A DNA stretch of 45,073 nt. Source: Lachnospiraceae bacterium. Lineage in GTDB: Bacteria; Bacillota_A; Clostridia; Lachnospirales; Lachnospiraceae. A program made the translations under genes and the position numbers. Numbering within the stretch: the stretch's first letter is position 1; the number at the start of each line of letters is the position of its first letter. Positions 1 through 7,445 of this stretch are shown here, piece after piece. The notes under the pieces are model-generated. The model saw only the letters and a program-made list of their open reading frames with translations, was not told where the DNA came from and ran no database searches. The stretch covers positions 1 through 45,073 of the forward strand of contig VSNT01000014.1 in assembly GCA_009774465.1 (NCBI GenBank), in the 5' to 3' direction.

Positions 1-30
1 ATTTTATTCTATCTTCTAAAAGCAAAAAAG

Positions 31-65
31 AAAATACTACTTTCAATCTGAAAAGTAGTATTTTT
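31..65 (-). terminator. Rho-independent terminator, near-symmetrical
   Basis: A hairpin with arms reading AATACTACTTT and AAAGTAGTATT is flanked by A/T runs on both sides, so it could act in both directions. It lies about 50 bases after the stop of the Rpn-family gene on the minus strand and most likely ends that transcript. Confidence 0.75.
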
Positions 66-114
66 AGTAGCAGTATACTTTGAAATACCGCAAGCATATC
101 TTATTTTTAATTTT

Positions 115-378
115 TTATTCCTCTTCTAAAAACTCCATCATTTTTCTAAGTTCTTCCTCTGACTGTTCTTCTGATAAATTGAAATCCTTCATCAGCGATT
201 TGATAATTTCAGGCTCAGAGTATTGGTTCATTAGCATTTTTGCTATATGCCTTGTAATTTTAATTTCTTGTTCTGCTTCTTTTGCTGCCTTTTCAGTGGC
301 CTCTTTGGCTGCTTTTTCCGCTGCTTCTTTTTTTGCTGCCTGAAAATCAAATGTCACTCCTTCAAACAATCTTCCCAT
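115..378 (-). CDS. Possible internal gene: in-frame C-terminal Rpn short form (RpnS-like)
   Basis: Inside the Rpn gene an ATG at 378 is preceded by a perfect AAGGAG (385-390) with a 6-base spacer, in frame with the long protein. It would give an 87-residue protein made only of the C-terminal region (MGRLFEGV..., then the Ala/Glu/Lys-rich helix). In Escherichia coli, Rpn genes contain such internal genes whose short product neutralises the long nuclease; this is the same arrangement. The site is a direct observation, while translation from it and an antitoxin role are inference. Confidence 0.45.
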   Translation of the reverse strand: MGRLFEGVTFDFQAAKKEAAEKAAKEATEKAAKEAEQEIKITRHIAKMLMNQYSEPEIIKSLMKDFNLSEEQSEEELRKMMEFLEEE

Positions 379-1194
379 CTTGCGCTCCTTAATCTTTGAC
401 ACCGCACTTTCCGTTTCATCTTTTTCCAGATTCATACTATAAAGCAATGCTTTGAGAAGTTTCTCCATAATATCTATAAGATATTCCGGTGTATCTTTTA
501 ATATTTTGTCCACCTGCTTTTTGGGCAGTCTGGCAAATATCTCCATGTCCTCCGGACATCTGATTTTATTAATCAACATTGCCAGAGAAATCTCATCTCC
601 CCTTGCCAAAAGCTCTTCATTACTATAATCATGAAGCTTAATCATCTGATACTTGAAATGCGGCAAATAATCCCCTAACAGTTCCTTGCAGAGTATCCGG
701 TCTGCCAAATCATATGACGCTGTCCACTTCTCCGTTCCCTCATAATACACAATTGGAAATACAGGTGGATAGCGGAAATCCTTTCTATGGCTTATATGGG
801 GATATTTTTTATTCATTTCTTTCTCATAATCCTCCCAAATATAGACCATATACCGGAGTATCTGCATAGTTACATTATACTCTACTTTCGTCTTATGTTC
901 AACCAGAGAAACAATATAAAGTGGTAAATCAAGTGTATTTTCGTCTTTTTCTTTGTGCAGATATTTTGATATATTTACTTTTTTAACAGTATCACTTTCC
1001 CTTTCTGTACTGTACAGTGGAACATAACGTTCAGATACATCTTCGATGTCTTCCGGCTGAATATTCCTTAAAATCTCCATATCTGCATAATCACGCAGAA
1101 ATTGGGAACAGAGAATATTATCTCCGAAAATCAATTTACTGCTGCTGTCTCTTAACGCATAATTCTTAATAGCTGGTTTGTTTTCTTTTGTCAT
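115..1194 (-). CDS. Rpn family recombination-promoting nuclease / PD-(D/E)XK transposase-like protein
   Basis: A 359-residue protein with the layout of the Rpn (YhgA-like) family. The N-terminal half holds the nuclease core: a LIFGDN segment followed by conserved DY, then VEHKT and a helix with LRYMVYIWEDY. The C-terminal quarter is a charged, Ala/Glu/Lys-rich helical tail. Members are DNA endonucleases that promote RecA-independent recombination and some protect against phage; that role is family knowledge, not shown here. The start was set at 1194 because GGAAGGAG lies 5 bases upstream; an upstream in-frame ATG has no such site. The gene has its own promoter and a structured leader of about 210 bases, and is divergent from the ABC-F gene. 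A second member of the family is cut by the right edge of the window. Confidence 0.85.
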   Translation of the reverse strand: MTKENKPAIKNYALRDSSSKLIFGDNILCSQFLRDYADMEILRNIQPEDIEDVSERYVPLYSTERESDTVKKVNISKYLHKEKDENTLDLPLYIVSLVEHKTKVEYNVTMQILRYMVYIWEDYEKEMNKKYPHISHRKDFRYPPVFPIVYYEGTEKWTASYDLADRILCKELLGDYLPHFKYQMIKLHDYSNEELLARGDEISLAMLINKIRCPEDMEIFARLPKKQVDKILKDTPEYLIDIMEKLLKALLYSMNLEKDETESAVSKIKERKMGRLFEGVTFDFQAAKKEAAEKAAKEATEKAAKEAEQEIKITRHIAKMLMNQYSEPEIIKSLMKDFNLSEEQSEEELRKMMEFLEEE

Positions 1195-1408
1195 TATGAC
1201 TCCTTCCATGCTGTGCTGCACAATGTTCCTGCATAGTTACAGAAAAGGATAAAAAGAAAACAGAAAGATTAGCCTCTATTTGTGTCTCACCTTCTCTGCA
1301 AATTGAAACATAAGTAATGGTAACTACGGGATGAATATCCCAATTACCTTCTGATTCTTTTCAAATCAGAAGTAAGATACCGCATTTTTTCATACGGTGT
1401 TTGAATGT
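1195..1408 (-). promoter_or_regulatory. Structured 5' leader of the Rpn gene
   Basis: About 210 bases separate the predicted transcription start (near 1408) and the Rpn start codon. Three hairpins follow one another on the minus strand: ACCGTA/TGCGGT with an A-rich loop, then a 9-bp CTTCTGATT/AATCAGAAG stem, then GGTAA/TTACC enclosing GGGAT/ATCCC. None is followed by a T run, so they are not ordinary terminators. I do not recognise a known riboswitch class. Confidence 0.5.
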
Positions 1409-1414
1409 GTGATT

Positions 1415-1443
1415 ACTATAACACTGTTTTGTGATAAAAGCAA
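1415..1443 (-). promoter_or_regulatory. Sigma-A-type promoter for the Rpn gene
   Basis: On the minus strand TTGCTT (1438-1443) and TATAGT (1415-1420) are separated by exactly 17 bases. It lies back-to-back with the promoter of the ABC-F gene; the two -35 boxes are only 12 bases apart. Confidence 0.65.
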
Positions 1444-1455
1444 GCACTATTTACT

Positions 1456-1484
1456 TTGACTTCCCTGTCATTTCCCTATATAAT
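1456..1484 (+). promoter_or_regulatory. Sigma-A-type promoter for the ABC-F gene
   Basis: TTGACT (1456-1461) and TATAAT (1479-1484) are separated by 17 bases. The predicted start near 1491 gives a short leader of about 55 bases before the ABC-F start codon, too short for a long attenuator. Confidence 0.8.
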
Positions 1485-1545
1485 CATAACGTATAAAAAT
1501 TTGTTCCATAAACTTACACATCAGTTCAGATTTTTGAGGTTAATC

Positions 1546-3102
1546 ATGAGTATTTTAAACGTAGAACACTTAACGCATGGCTTTGGCGACAGAGCTATTT
1601 TTCAGGATGTATCCTTCCGACTCTTAAAAGGGGAGCACATTGGCTTAGTTGGCGCTAATGGAGAAGGAAAATCCACCTTTATGAACATCATCACCGGAAA
1701 GCTTTCTCCTGATGAAGGCAAAATAGAGTGGGCAAAAAATGTACGGGTTGGTTATCTTGACCAGCATACTGCCCTGGAAAAGGGCATGTCTATAAGAGAA
1801 GTGCTTTCTTCTGCCTTTGACTTCCTTTTTGATATGGAAAAGCAGATGAATGAAATCTGTGACAAAATGGGGGAAGCTTCCGAAGAAGAACTGGAAAATT
1901 ACATGGAAGAGCTGGGCACCATTCAGGACCTTCTCACAGTACATGACTTTTACCTGATTGATTCCAAAGTTGAGGAAGTGGCCAGAGCTCTTGGTCTTAC
2001 AGACCTTGGACTTGAAAAAGACGTAACCGACTTAAGCGGCGGTCAGCGCACCAAAGTGCTTTTAGGCAAACTGCTTTTGGAAAAACCTGACATCCTTCTT
2101 CTTGACGAGCCTACCAACTATCTGGATGCAGAGCACATTGAATGGCTGAAACGATATTTAAATGATTATGAAAATGCTTTTATATTGATCTCCCATGATA
2201 TTCCTTTTTTAAACAGTGTGATCAATTTGATTTATCACATGGACAATCAGGAATTAAACCGTTATCCCGGCGACTATGACAAATTTCAGGAAGTTTATGC
2301 CATGAAAAAGGTGCAGTTACAGGCTGCCTACAATAAGCAGCAGAAGGAAATTGCAGACTTAAAAGATTTTGTTGCAAGAAATAAGGCAAGGGTTGCCACC
2401 CGAAACATGGCAATGTCCCGTCAGAAAAAACTGGATAAAATGGATGTAATTGAACTTGCCGGTGAAAAACCCAAACCGGAATTTCATTTTAAGGAAGCAA
2501 GAACTCCCGGGCGATATATTTTCAAAACCAAAGATTTGGTTATTGGCTATGAGGAACCACTTTCTTCCCCCTTAAATCTGGAAATGGAACGTGGGGAAAA
2601 AATTATTCTTACCGGCGCTAATGGAATTGGAAAAACTACCCTTTTAAAAAGTATTCTGGGACTCATTCCTCCCATAAGCGGCAGTGTGGAACAGGGGGAT
2701 TATTTAAGCATCGGATATTTTGAGCAGGAAATGGATCAAACTGTTTCCACCTCCTGTATTGAAGAAATCTGGAAGGAATTCCCCGGTTTTACCCAGTATG
2801 AAGTGCGGTCTGCTCTTGCCAAATGCGGCCTTACCACCAAACATATTGAAAGCAAAGTTAAAGTCTTAAGCGGTGGCGAGCAGGCAAAGGTACGCCTGTG
2901 TAAACTGATTAACAGAGAAACCAATATCCTGCTTTTAGATGAACCCACTAACCACCTGGACGTAGACGCAAAATCAGAATTAAAGCGTGCCCTTACGGAA
3001 TATAAAGGCAGTATTCTTATGGTCTGCCACGAACCGGAGTTTTATGAAGATTTGGCTACCGGTGTTTGGGACTGTTCCAGGTGGACTACCAGGGTTTTCT
3101 AG
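1546..3102 (+). CDS. ABC-F family ATP-binding protein (YkpA/YbiT-like)
   Basis: A 518-residue soluble protein with two ABC ATPase domains and no membrane segments, the ABC-F plan. The first domain has Walker A GANGEGKST (residues 37-45), signature LSGGQ and LLLDEPTNYLD; the second has GANGIGKTT, LSGGEQ and LLLDEPTNHLD. A charged linker with KARVATRNMAMSRQKKLDKM joins them. ABC-F proteins bind the ribosomal E site and relieve translational stalling; some give antibiotic resistance. The size and the end (VWDCSRWTTRVF) fit the housekeeping YkpA/YbiT group better than the resistance group, but substrate or role cannot be read from sequence. The start at 1546 was chosen for GAGGT five bases upstream and the usual MSILNVEHL beginning; longer in-frame extensions reach into the promoter. 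Confidence 0.93.
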   Translation: MSILNVEHLTHGFGDRAIFQDVSFRLLKGEHIGLVGANGEGKSTFMNIITGKLSPDEGKIEWAKNVRVGYLDQHTALEKGMSIREVLSSAFDFLFDMEKQMNEICDKMGEASEEELENYMEELGTIQDLLTVHDFYLIDSKVEEVARALGLTDLGLEKDVTDLSGGQRTKVLLGKLLLEKPDILLLDEPTNYLDAEHIEWLKRYLNDYENAFILISHDIPFLNSVINLIYHMDNQELNRYPGDYDKFQEVYAMKKVQLQAAYNKQQKEIADLKDFVARNKARVATRNMAMSRQKKLDKMDVIELAGEKPKPEFHFKEARTPGRYIFKTKDLVIGYEEPLSSPLNLEMERGEKIILTGANGIGKTTLLKSILGLIPPISGSVEQGDYLSIGYFEQEMDQTVSTSCIEEIWKEFPGFTQYEVRSALAKCGLTTKHIESKVKVLSGGEQAKVRLCKLINRETNILLLDEPTNHLDVDAKSELKRALTEYKGSILMVCHEPEFYEDLATGVWDCSRWTTRVF

Positions 3103-3126
3103 GAAAACGCTTTAATCAGCGTTTCC
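3102..3126 (+). terminator. Hairpin after the ABC-F gene
   Basis: GGAAAACGC and GCGTTTCC form a stem around an 8-base loop immediately at the stop codon. The T run after it is poor, so termination may be weak. Confidence 0.4.
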
Positions 3127-3197
3127 CTGGTTTATAGCTGTTACTAAAATGTTTAAATAAATTAAATATATTTTATAAACATATAGCTAAAATTTAA

Positions 3198-3226
3198 TTG
3201 ACATATTACATAGGACTCCGTACAAT
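3198..3226 (+). promoter_or_regulatory. Promoter of the putative type III antitoxin-toxin operon
   Basis: A perfect -35 TTGACA (3198-3203) and TACAAT (3221-3226) are separated by 17 bases. The predicted start near 3233 lies 130 bases before the toxin start codon, leaving room for an antitoxin RNA. Confidence 0.75.
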
Positions 3227-3232
3227 AATACC

Positions 3233-3344
3233 ATATGGTGAGTAATCATCAATTAAGTCCTGCTTAGTTGTACGGACTTTTGAAACAGAGTATTTCCGTT
3301 GAGGCGGATGCTACCGAATGGCTATGTTTTATCGCATAGCCATT
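3233..3344 (+). ncRNA. Candidate type III antitoxin RNA (ToxI/CptI-like)
   Basis: This non-coding transcript starts at a strong promoter and ends at a terminator hairpin just ahead of the toxN-like gene, the position of the antitoxin RNA in type III systems. Those RNAs are tandem repeats of roughly 35-45 bases folded as pseudoknots. Here I see only a degenerate repeat: a GTTG..CGGA core at 3267 and again at 3298, an offset of 31 bases. Short complementary pieces (AAGTCC with GGACTT; TCCG with CGGA) could form the stems. The location is the main evidence; the repeat is weak. Confidence 0.5.
3317..3344 (+). terminator. Terminator hairpin between antitoxin RNA and toxN-like gene
   Basis: A perfect 10-bp stem, AATGGCTATG with CATAGCCATT, encloses an 8-base loop and is followed by only a short T run. 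In type III systems a leaky terminator at this place sets a high antitoxin-to-toxin ratio. Confidence 0.65.
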
Positions 3345-3364
3345 TGTGTATTCCGGAGGAATTC

Positions 3365-3886
3365 ATGCTAAATCTATATACAGTCAAAATGAAATATATT
3401 CGTAATCTTATGAATATTGATCATCAACACATCATGTCTATATCATCACAACATAGAAAAAATAAGAGAGTCTTTGTTGGCATTATTATCATGGTTAACG
3501 ATCATAAATATTGTATTCCACTCAGTTCCGTGGGAGAAAAAACAAAATACCAAAAAATATCCAATAACATCACTTGCAGAAAAATTACCAATGCTTCCGG
3601 AAAAATTATTGCTATCCTGAACATTAACAATATGATTCCAGTCAGAGAAGAATATTTAATTCCATTTGATATAAGAATTTACTCATCCGACAATGATAAG
3701 CAACGCAATTACAAGATGCATTGTATGGAAGAATTAAAGTGGTGCAGAGCACATGAAGATGAAATTACTATGCTGGCGAGAGAACTGCATAAAATGGTAT
3801 GCAATGGACTTCCTTTTAAGAAACGGAAAATATGCCCTGATTACAAATTGTTAGAAAAAGAATGCAACAAAGCGAAGCAAATTTGA
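3365..3886 (+). CDS. toxN: ToxN/AbiQ family endoribonuclease toxin (type III toxin-antitoxin system)
   Basis: A 173-residue protein that matches the ToxN/AbiQ family along its length. The start MLNLYTVKMKYI is followed by KRVFVGIIIMVNDHKYCIPLSS with a KTKYQK segment, then ILNINNMIPV, and near the end CPDYKLLEKEC; these correspond in order to the KAFIGIV...Y..PL.S, INL..MIP and CDF..LE blocks of known members. The family cuts mRNA and its own antitoxin RNA, and mediates abortive infection against phage. The start at 3365 follows GGAGGA with a 4-base gap; in-frame codons upstream would lie inside the terminator hairpin. The gene appears richer in A and T than the metabolic genes next to it, which would fit horizontal transfer. 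The small clostridial size resembles the CptN subgroup, but I cannot assign it firmly. Confidence 0.88.
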   Translation: MLNLYTVKMKYIRNLMNIDHQHIMSISSQHRKNKRVFVGIIIMVNDHKYCIPLSSVGEKTKYQKISNNITCRKITNASGKIIAILNINNMIPVREEYLIPFDIRIYSSDNDKQRNYKMHCMEELKWCRAHEDEITMLARELHKMVCNGLPFKKRKICPDYKLLEKECNKAKQI

Positions 3887-3900
3887 TGCCCGCAGACATA

Positions 3901-3949
3901 AATAAGGCTAAAGTCTCACACAATCCCTGTAAGACTCCAGCCCTATTTC
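3901..3949 (-). terminator. Shared terminator between converging toxN-like gene and metY
   Basis: A long interrupted hairpin, with AATAAGGCT..AGTCT pairing AGACT..AGCCCTATT, sits between the converging stop codons. It can serve both genes. Confidence 0.5.
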
Positions 3950-3955
3950 AGTTCT

Positions 3956-5245
3956 TTAGTCACATATAGCCGCCAATGCCTGCGCTAAATCTGCAATCAA
4001 ATCCTCTTTATCCTCAAGTCCACAGGAGATACGAACCAGTCCTGCCGGAACGCCGGCTGCCTTTAGCTGCTCTTCTGTCATCTGTCGGTGGGTTGACGTG
4101 GCGGGATTTAAGCAGCAGGTTCTGGCATCCGCCACATGAGTTTCAATTGCTGCCAGTTTCAAATGTCTCATAAAGGTTTCGGCAGCCTTACGCCCTCCTT
4201 TTAATTCAAAGGACACCACGCCGCATCCTCCGTTTGGCATATATTTTTTTGCAGTTTCATAATATTTATCACTCTTAAGCCCCGGATAGTTTACATAAGC
4301 CACCTGCGGCTGCATGCTTAAAAATTCTGCTACAGCCTGCCCATTTTCCACATGACGGGGCATTCTTACATGGAGAGATTCCAGTCCAAGATTTAAGATA
4401 AATGCATTCTGTGGAGATTGGATGCATCCCAAATCACGCATAAGCTGAGAGGTGCATTTGGTAATAAACGCTCCCTCTTTTCCAAATTTTTCAGCATAAG
4501 TGATTCCATGATAAGATTCGTCCGGCGTACAAAGACCTGGGAACTTATCTGCATAGGCCATCCAGTCAAACTTGCCTGCATCCACAATAGCCCCTCCAAT
4601 AGCGGCTCCATGTCCATCCATATATTTGGTGGTGGAGTGAGTAACAATATCTGCCCCCCATTCAATCGGCCGGCAGTTAACAGGCGTAGGGAATGTATTG
4701 TCCACAATAAGGGGCACTCCATGCTTATGAGCTGCCTTTGCAAACTTTTCAATATCAAGTACAGTCAATGCCGGATTTGCAATAGACTCTCCAAACACCG
4801 CTTTTGTGTTATCCTGAAAGGCTTCATCAAGCTCTGCTTCCGTACAGTCAGGTGAAACAAAAGTCACTTCAACCCCCATTTTTGCCATAGTGACAGCAAT
4901 CAGATTAAATGTTCCCCCATAAATAGAAGAAGAGGACACAATATGACTTCCACACTCACAAATATTGAACAGGGCAAAAAAGTTGGCTGCCTGTCCTGAT
5001 GAGGTAAGCATTGCCGCAGTTCCCCCTTCCAGTTCTGCTATTTTTGCCGCCACATGATCATTGGTCGGATTCTGTAATCTGGAATAAAAATATCCGGAAG
5101 CCTCTAAATCGAACAGCTTTCCCATATCTTCACTTGTAGCATATTTAAATGTAGTAGACTGAACAATAGGAATCTGCCGGGGCTCTCCGTTTTCCGGTGT
5201 ATAACCTGCCTGTACACATTTGGTATTGATTTTATAATCGCTCAT
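3956..5245 (-). CDS. metY: O-acetylhomoserine sulfhydrylase (O-acetyl-L-homoserine aminocarboxypropyltransferase)
   Basis: A 429-residue cytosolic PLP enzyme of the Cys/Met metabolism family. The PLP lysine is K207 in HSTTKYMDGHG, and VDNTF (D182) is the pyridine-nitrogen motif. The length (about 430, against about 380-400 for cystathionine synthases and lyases) and the HGAAIGG segment after the lysine favour O-acetylhomoserine sulfhydrylase, which makes homocysteine from O-acetylhomoserine and sulfide. It lies just past the terminator of the butyrate operon with only about 30 bases in between, so either read-through or a promoter overlapping that terminator must drive it. No SAM riboswitch or T-box is visible upstream. 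metF, which supplies methyl groups for the next step, is in the same window but far away. Confidence 0.92.
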   Translation of the reverse strand: MSDYKINTKCVQAGYTPENGEPRQIPIVQSTTFKYATSEDMGKLFDLEASGYFYSRLQNPTNDHVAAKIAELEGGTAAMLTSSGQAANFFALFNICECGSHIVSSSSIYGGTFNLIAVTMAKMGVEVTFVSPDCTEAELDEAFQDNTKAVFGESIANPALTVLDIEKFAKAAHKHGVPLIVDNTFPTPVNCRPIEWGADIVTHSTTKYMDGHGAAIGGAIVDAGKFDWMAYADKFPGLCTPDESYHGITYAEKFGKEGAFITKCTSQLMRDLGCIQSPQNAFILNLGLESLHVRMPRHVENGQAVAEFLSMQPQVAYVNYPGLKSDKYYETAKKYMPNGGCGVVSFELKGGRKAAETFMRHLKLAAIETHVADARTCCLNPATSTHRQMTEEQLKAAGVPAGLVRISCGLEDKEDLIADLAQALAAICD

Positions 5246-5277
5246 TTTGATTATCCTTTCCCCTTAGCATTTTTAAA

Positions 5278-5311
5278 AAGAGAGACATGACACAACTGCC
5301 ATATCTCTCTT
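5278..5311 (-). terminator. Terminator of the butyrate operon
   Basis: Arms AAGAGAGATATG and CATGTCTCTCTT (one T-G pair) form a 12-bp stem with a 10-base loop, followed by TTT on the minus strand. It stands between the etfA stop and the metY ribosome binding site. Confidence 0.85.
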
Positions 5312-5337
5312 AAAATTTCATATTCTGCTTTGTCTGA

Positions 5338-6381
5338 TTATTTTGCAGCCAATTCAGCTTTTAACTTCTCTGTAAGCGCAGGAACGATCTTATTTAAATC
5401 GCCAACAATGCCATAATCAGCTACTTCAAAAATAGGAGCTGTCTCGTCCTTGTTGATTGCAATAATAATATCTGCTTCTTCCATACCTGCTACGTGCTGG
5501 ATTGCTCCGGAAATACCGATTGCAAAATATACATTGGGACGAACTGTCTTTCCGGTCTGTCCAACCTGCAGATCTTTCGGCTTCCAGCCTGCATCTACAA
5601 CTGCACGGGAACAACTTACAGTACCGCCAAGTACTTCTGCAAGATCTTCAAGAATCTTAAAGTTTTCAGGGCTTCCCACGCCACGTCCGCCGGATACCAG
5701 AATCTTTGCATCCATAATATCTGCAACGTCTGAAACTGCTTTTACAACCTCTAAAATCTCAACATACTTGTCATTGGGTGTAAATCCAGGATTAAACTCA
5801 ACTACAACTGCCTTCCTTCCTGCTTCTTTCGGTGCCTTCTGCATAACGCCCGGACGAACGGTTGCCATCTGGGGACGGAAATCAGGACATGCAATGGTAG
5901 CAATGGTGTTACCGCCAAATGCAGGACGTGTCATAAGGAGCTGATTGTGAAGCTGTTCCTTTCCAGGAACCGGATTGATCGGAAAATCACCGATATCAAG
6001 CTGTGTACAGTCTGCTGTAAGTCCTGTATGAATTCTTGCTGATACTCTGGGGCCAAGGTCACGTCCGATTGCTGTAGCGCCAACTAAGAAGATTTCAGGC
6101 TTGAACTCATTAATTACAGAAGAAAGTGCATGTGCATAAGGCTCTGTTCTGTACTCTTTCAATTCAGGATCGTCTACAACGATAACCTTATCAGCGCCAT
6201 ACTCTGCAAGCTCATCTGCAAGTCCCTTTACATCGCTGCCCACCAGAACTGCAGTTACTTCTGTATTCAAATCTTTTGCAAGGTCTTTTCCCTTGCCGAC
6301 TAATTCTAAAGCGATTCCACTGAGTACATTGTCTACCTGCTGCGCAAAGACAAATACTCCCTTATAATCTTGAATATTCAT
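5338..6381 (-). CDS. etfA: Electron transfer flavoprotein alpha subunit
   Basis: A 347-residue EtfA. The N-terminal half is the ETF nucleotide-fold domain; the C-terminal half carries the FAD-binding ETF-alpha signature, seen as VSGGRGVGSPENF, then GWKPKDLQVGQTGK, FAIGISGAIQH and INKDETAPIF. With EtfB and Bcd it forms the cytoplasmic complex that couples NADH-driven reduction of crotonyl-CoA to reduction of ferredoxin. It is the last gene of the operon, 21 bases after etfB, and starts at an ATG with a GGAGG site. Confidence 0.97.
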   Translation of the reverse strand: MNIQDYKGVFVFAQQVDNVLSGIALELVGKGKDLAKDLNTEVTAVLVGSDVKGLADELAEYGADKVIVVDDPELKEYRTEPYAHALSSVINEFKPEIFLVGATAIGRDLGPRVSARIHTGLTADCTQLDIGDFPINPVPGKEQLHNQLLMTRPAFGGNTIATIACPDFRPQMATVRPGVMQKAPKEAGRKAVVVEFNPGFTPNDKYVEILEVVKAVSDVADIMDAKILVSGGRGVGSPENFKILEDLAEVLGGTVSCSRAVVDAGWKPKDLQVGQTGKTVRPNVYFAIGISGAIQHVAGMEEADIIIAINKDETAPIFEVADYGIVGDLNKIVPALTEKLKAELAAK

Positions 6382-6402
6382 TTTGAACCTCCATTAATGT
6401 AT

Positions 6403-7185
6403 TTAGATAACGTGTTTTGCTTTTAATTTATCAACGATATAATCTACAGATTCTGTAGGATCAAGAGTAACCTTTTCTCCTGCTCCCTTTCTTACCTTAT
6501 CGGAAGCCTTGGCGATCTGAGTAGGTGAACCCTTAAGTCCTAAGTTAGAATCATCTACATCAACCAGGTTTGCTCTTCCCCATACGGTAATTTCTGCATT
6601 ATAAGCATCAAAAATTCCGCCGGGTGTCATGTAACGGGGCTCATTTAATTCAGCAAGCGCTGTAATCAGGCAGGGCATTTTTGCTTTCAACACGTGGTAT
6701 CTGTCATCATACTGACGCTCAACAATTACGCTGTCGCCTTCAATTTGAATCTTCTGTGCATAGGAAATTACAGGAATTCCAAGATGCTCGGAAATCTGAG
6801 GACCAACCTGTGCAGTATCGCCATCAATTGCCTGACGTCCTGTGATAATCAGGTCATATTCCAGATTACGGATTGCACCTGCAAGTGTCTGGGAGGTTGC
6901 CCATGTGTCTGCACCGCCCAAAACTCTGTCTGTTACCAGAATTCCCTTATCTGCGCCCATTGCCATTGCCTCACGTAAAACTTCCTCCGCCTTGGGAAGT
7001 CCCATTGTAACAACGGTTACTTCTGCGCCATACTGATCTTTTAATCTAAGTGCTGCTTCCAAACCTGCTTTATCATCAGGATTCATGATTGTGAGCATTG
7101 CACCTCTGTCAAGTGTACCATCAGGATTAAACTTAACGCCACCCTTGGTATCAGGTACCTGTTTAACACAAACAACAATTTTCAT
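6403..7185 (-). CDS. etfB: Electron transfer flavoprotein beta subunit
   Basis: A 260-residue EtfB that begins MKIVVCVKQVPDT and contains VLGGADTWATSQTLA and ITGRQAIDGDTAQVGP, which line the nucleotide site of the family. In bifurcating ETFs this subunit holds NADH and the bifurcating FAD. It is translated from AAGGAGAG and lies directly ahead of etfA, but is separated from bcd by about 260 bases of repeat-like DNA, an unusually long gap for this operon. Confidence 0.97.
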   Translation of the reverse strand: MKIVVCVKQVPDTKGGVKFNPDGTLDRGAMLTIMNPDDKAGLEAALRLKDQYGAEVTVVTMGLPKAEEVLREAMAMGADKGILVTDRVLGGADTWATSQTLAGAIRNLEYDLIITGRQAIDGDTAQVGPQISEHLGIPVISYAQKIQIEGDSVIVERQYDDRYHVLKAKMPCLITALAELNEPRYMTPGGIFDAYNAEITVWGRANLVDVDDSNLGLKGSPTQIAKASDKVRKGAGEKVTLDPTESVDYIVDKLKAKHVI

Positions 7186-7445
7186 TGTATTATCTCTCCT
7201 TATAAATTAATCTATTTGGTATGTGCCGTTTACCCTGTGTAAGACGACACTGGAAAATGCTTAAGCCTTCACGATTCTATAAGCAAATACTCAAAAATGC
7301 TTCGATGCCACCTTACGTGAACCGGCACTCGAAAATGCTTCGCATTTCCTCGTTCGCGGTGCAGCGCTGCACCGCTCTTTGCTCTTTGTCTTTCGCATCT
7401 GCTCCTGCAAGCAGGGCATCTGCTTAAGCCAAATCACAAGCCGGC
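7186..7445 (-). repeat. Repeat-bearing intergenic segment between bcd and etfB
   Basis: This 260-base gap has no convincing gene. On the minus strand an AAGCATTTT-(T/C)-(G/C)AGT unit recurs three times, followed in two cases by a TGCCGG- or TGTCG-like extension, and there is a strong palindrome GCGGTGCAGCGCTGCACCGC. A further small stem CCTGCTTGCAGG lies near the bcd end. It looks like a REP-type element inserted in the operon; no terminator T run and no clear promoter were found. Confidence 0.55.

Noticed and set aside
1310..1410. Antibiotic-responsive attenuator for the ABC-F gene
   Set aside because: The hairpins lie upstream of the ABC-F promoter and are on the Rpn transcript; the ABC-F leader is only about 55 bases long.
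3365..3886. 67-residue frame (3417-3620) overlapping the toxin
   Set aside because: Shadow frame in the toxN-like gene with no start signal of its own.
3956..5337. Possible SAM riboswitch or T-box upstream of metY
   Set aside because: Only about 90 bases separate etfA and metY, and they are taken up by the operon terminator; no riboswitch core could be found.
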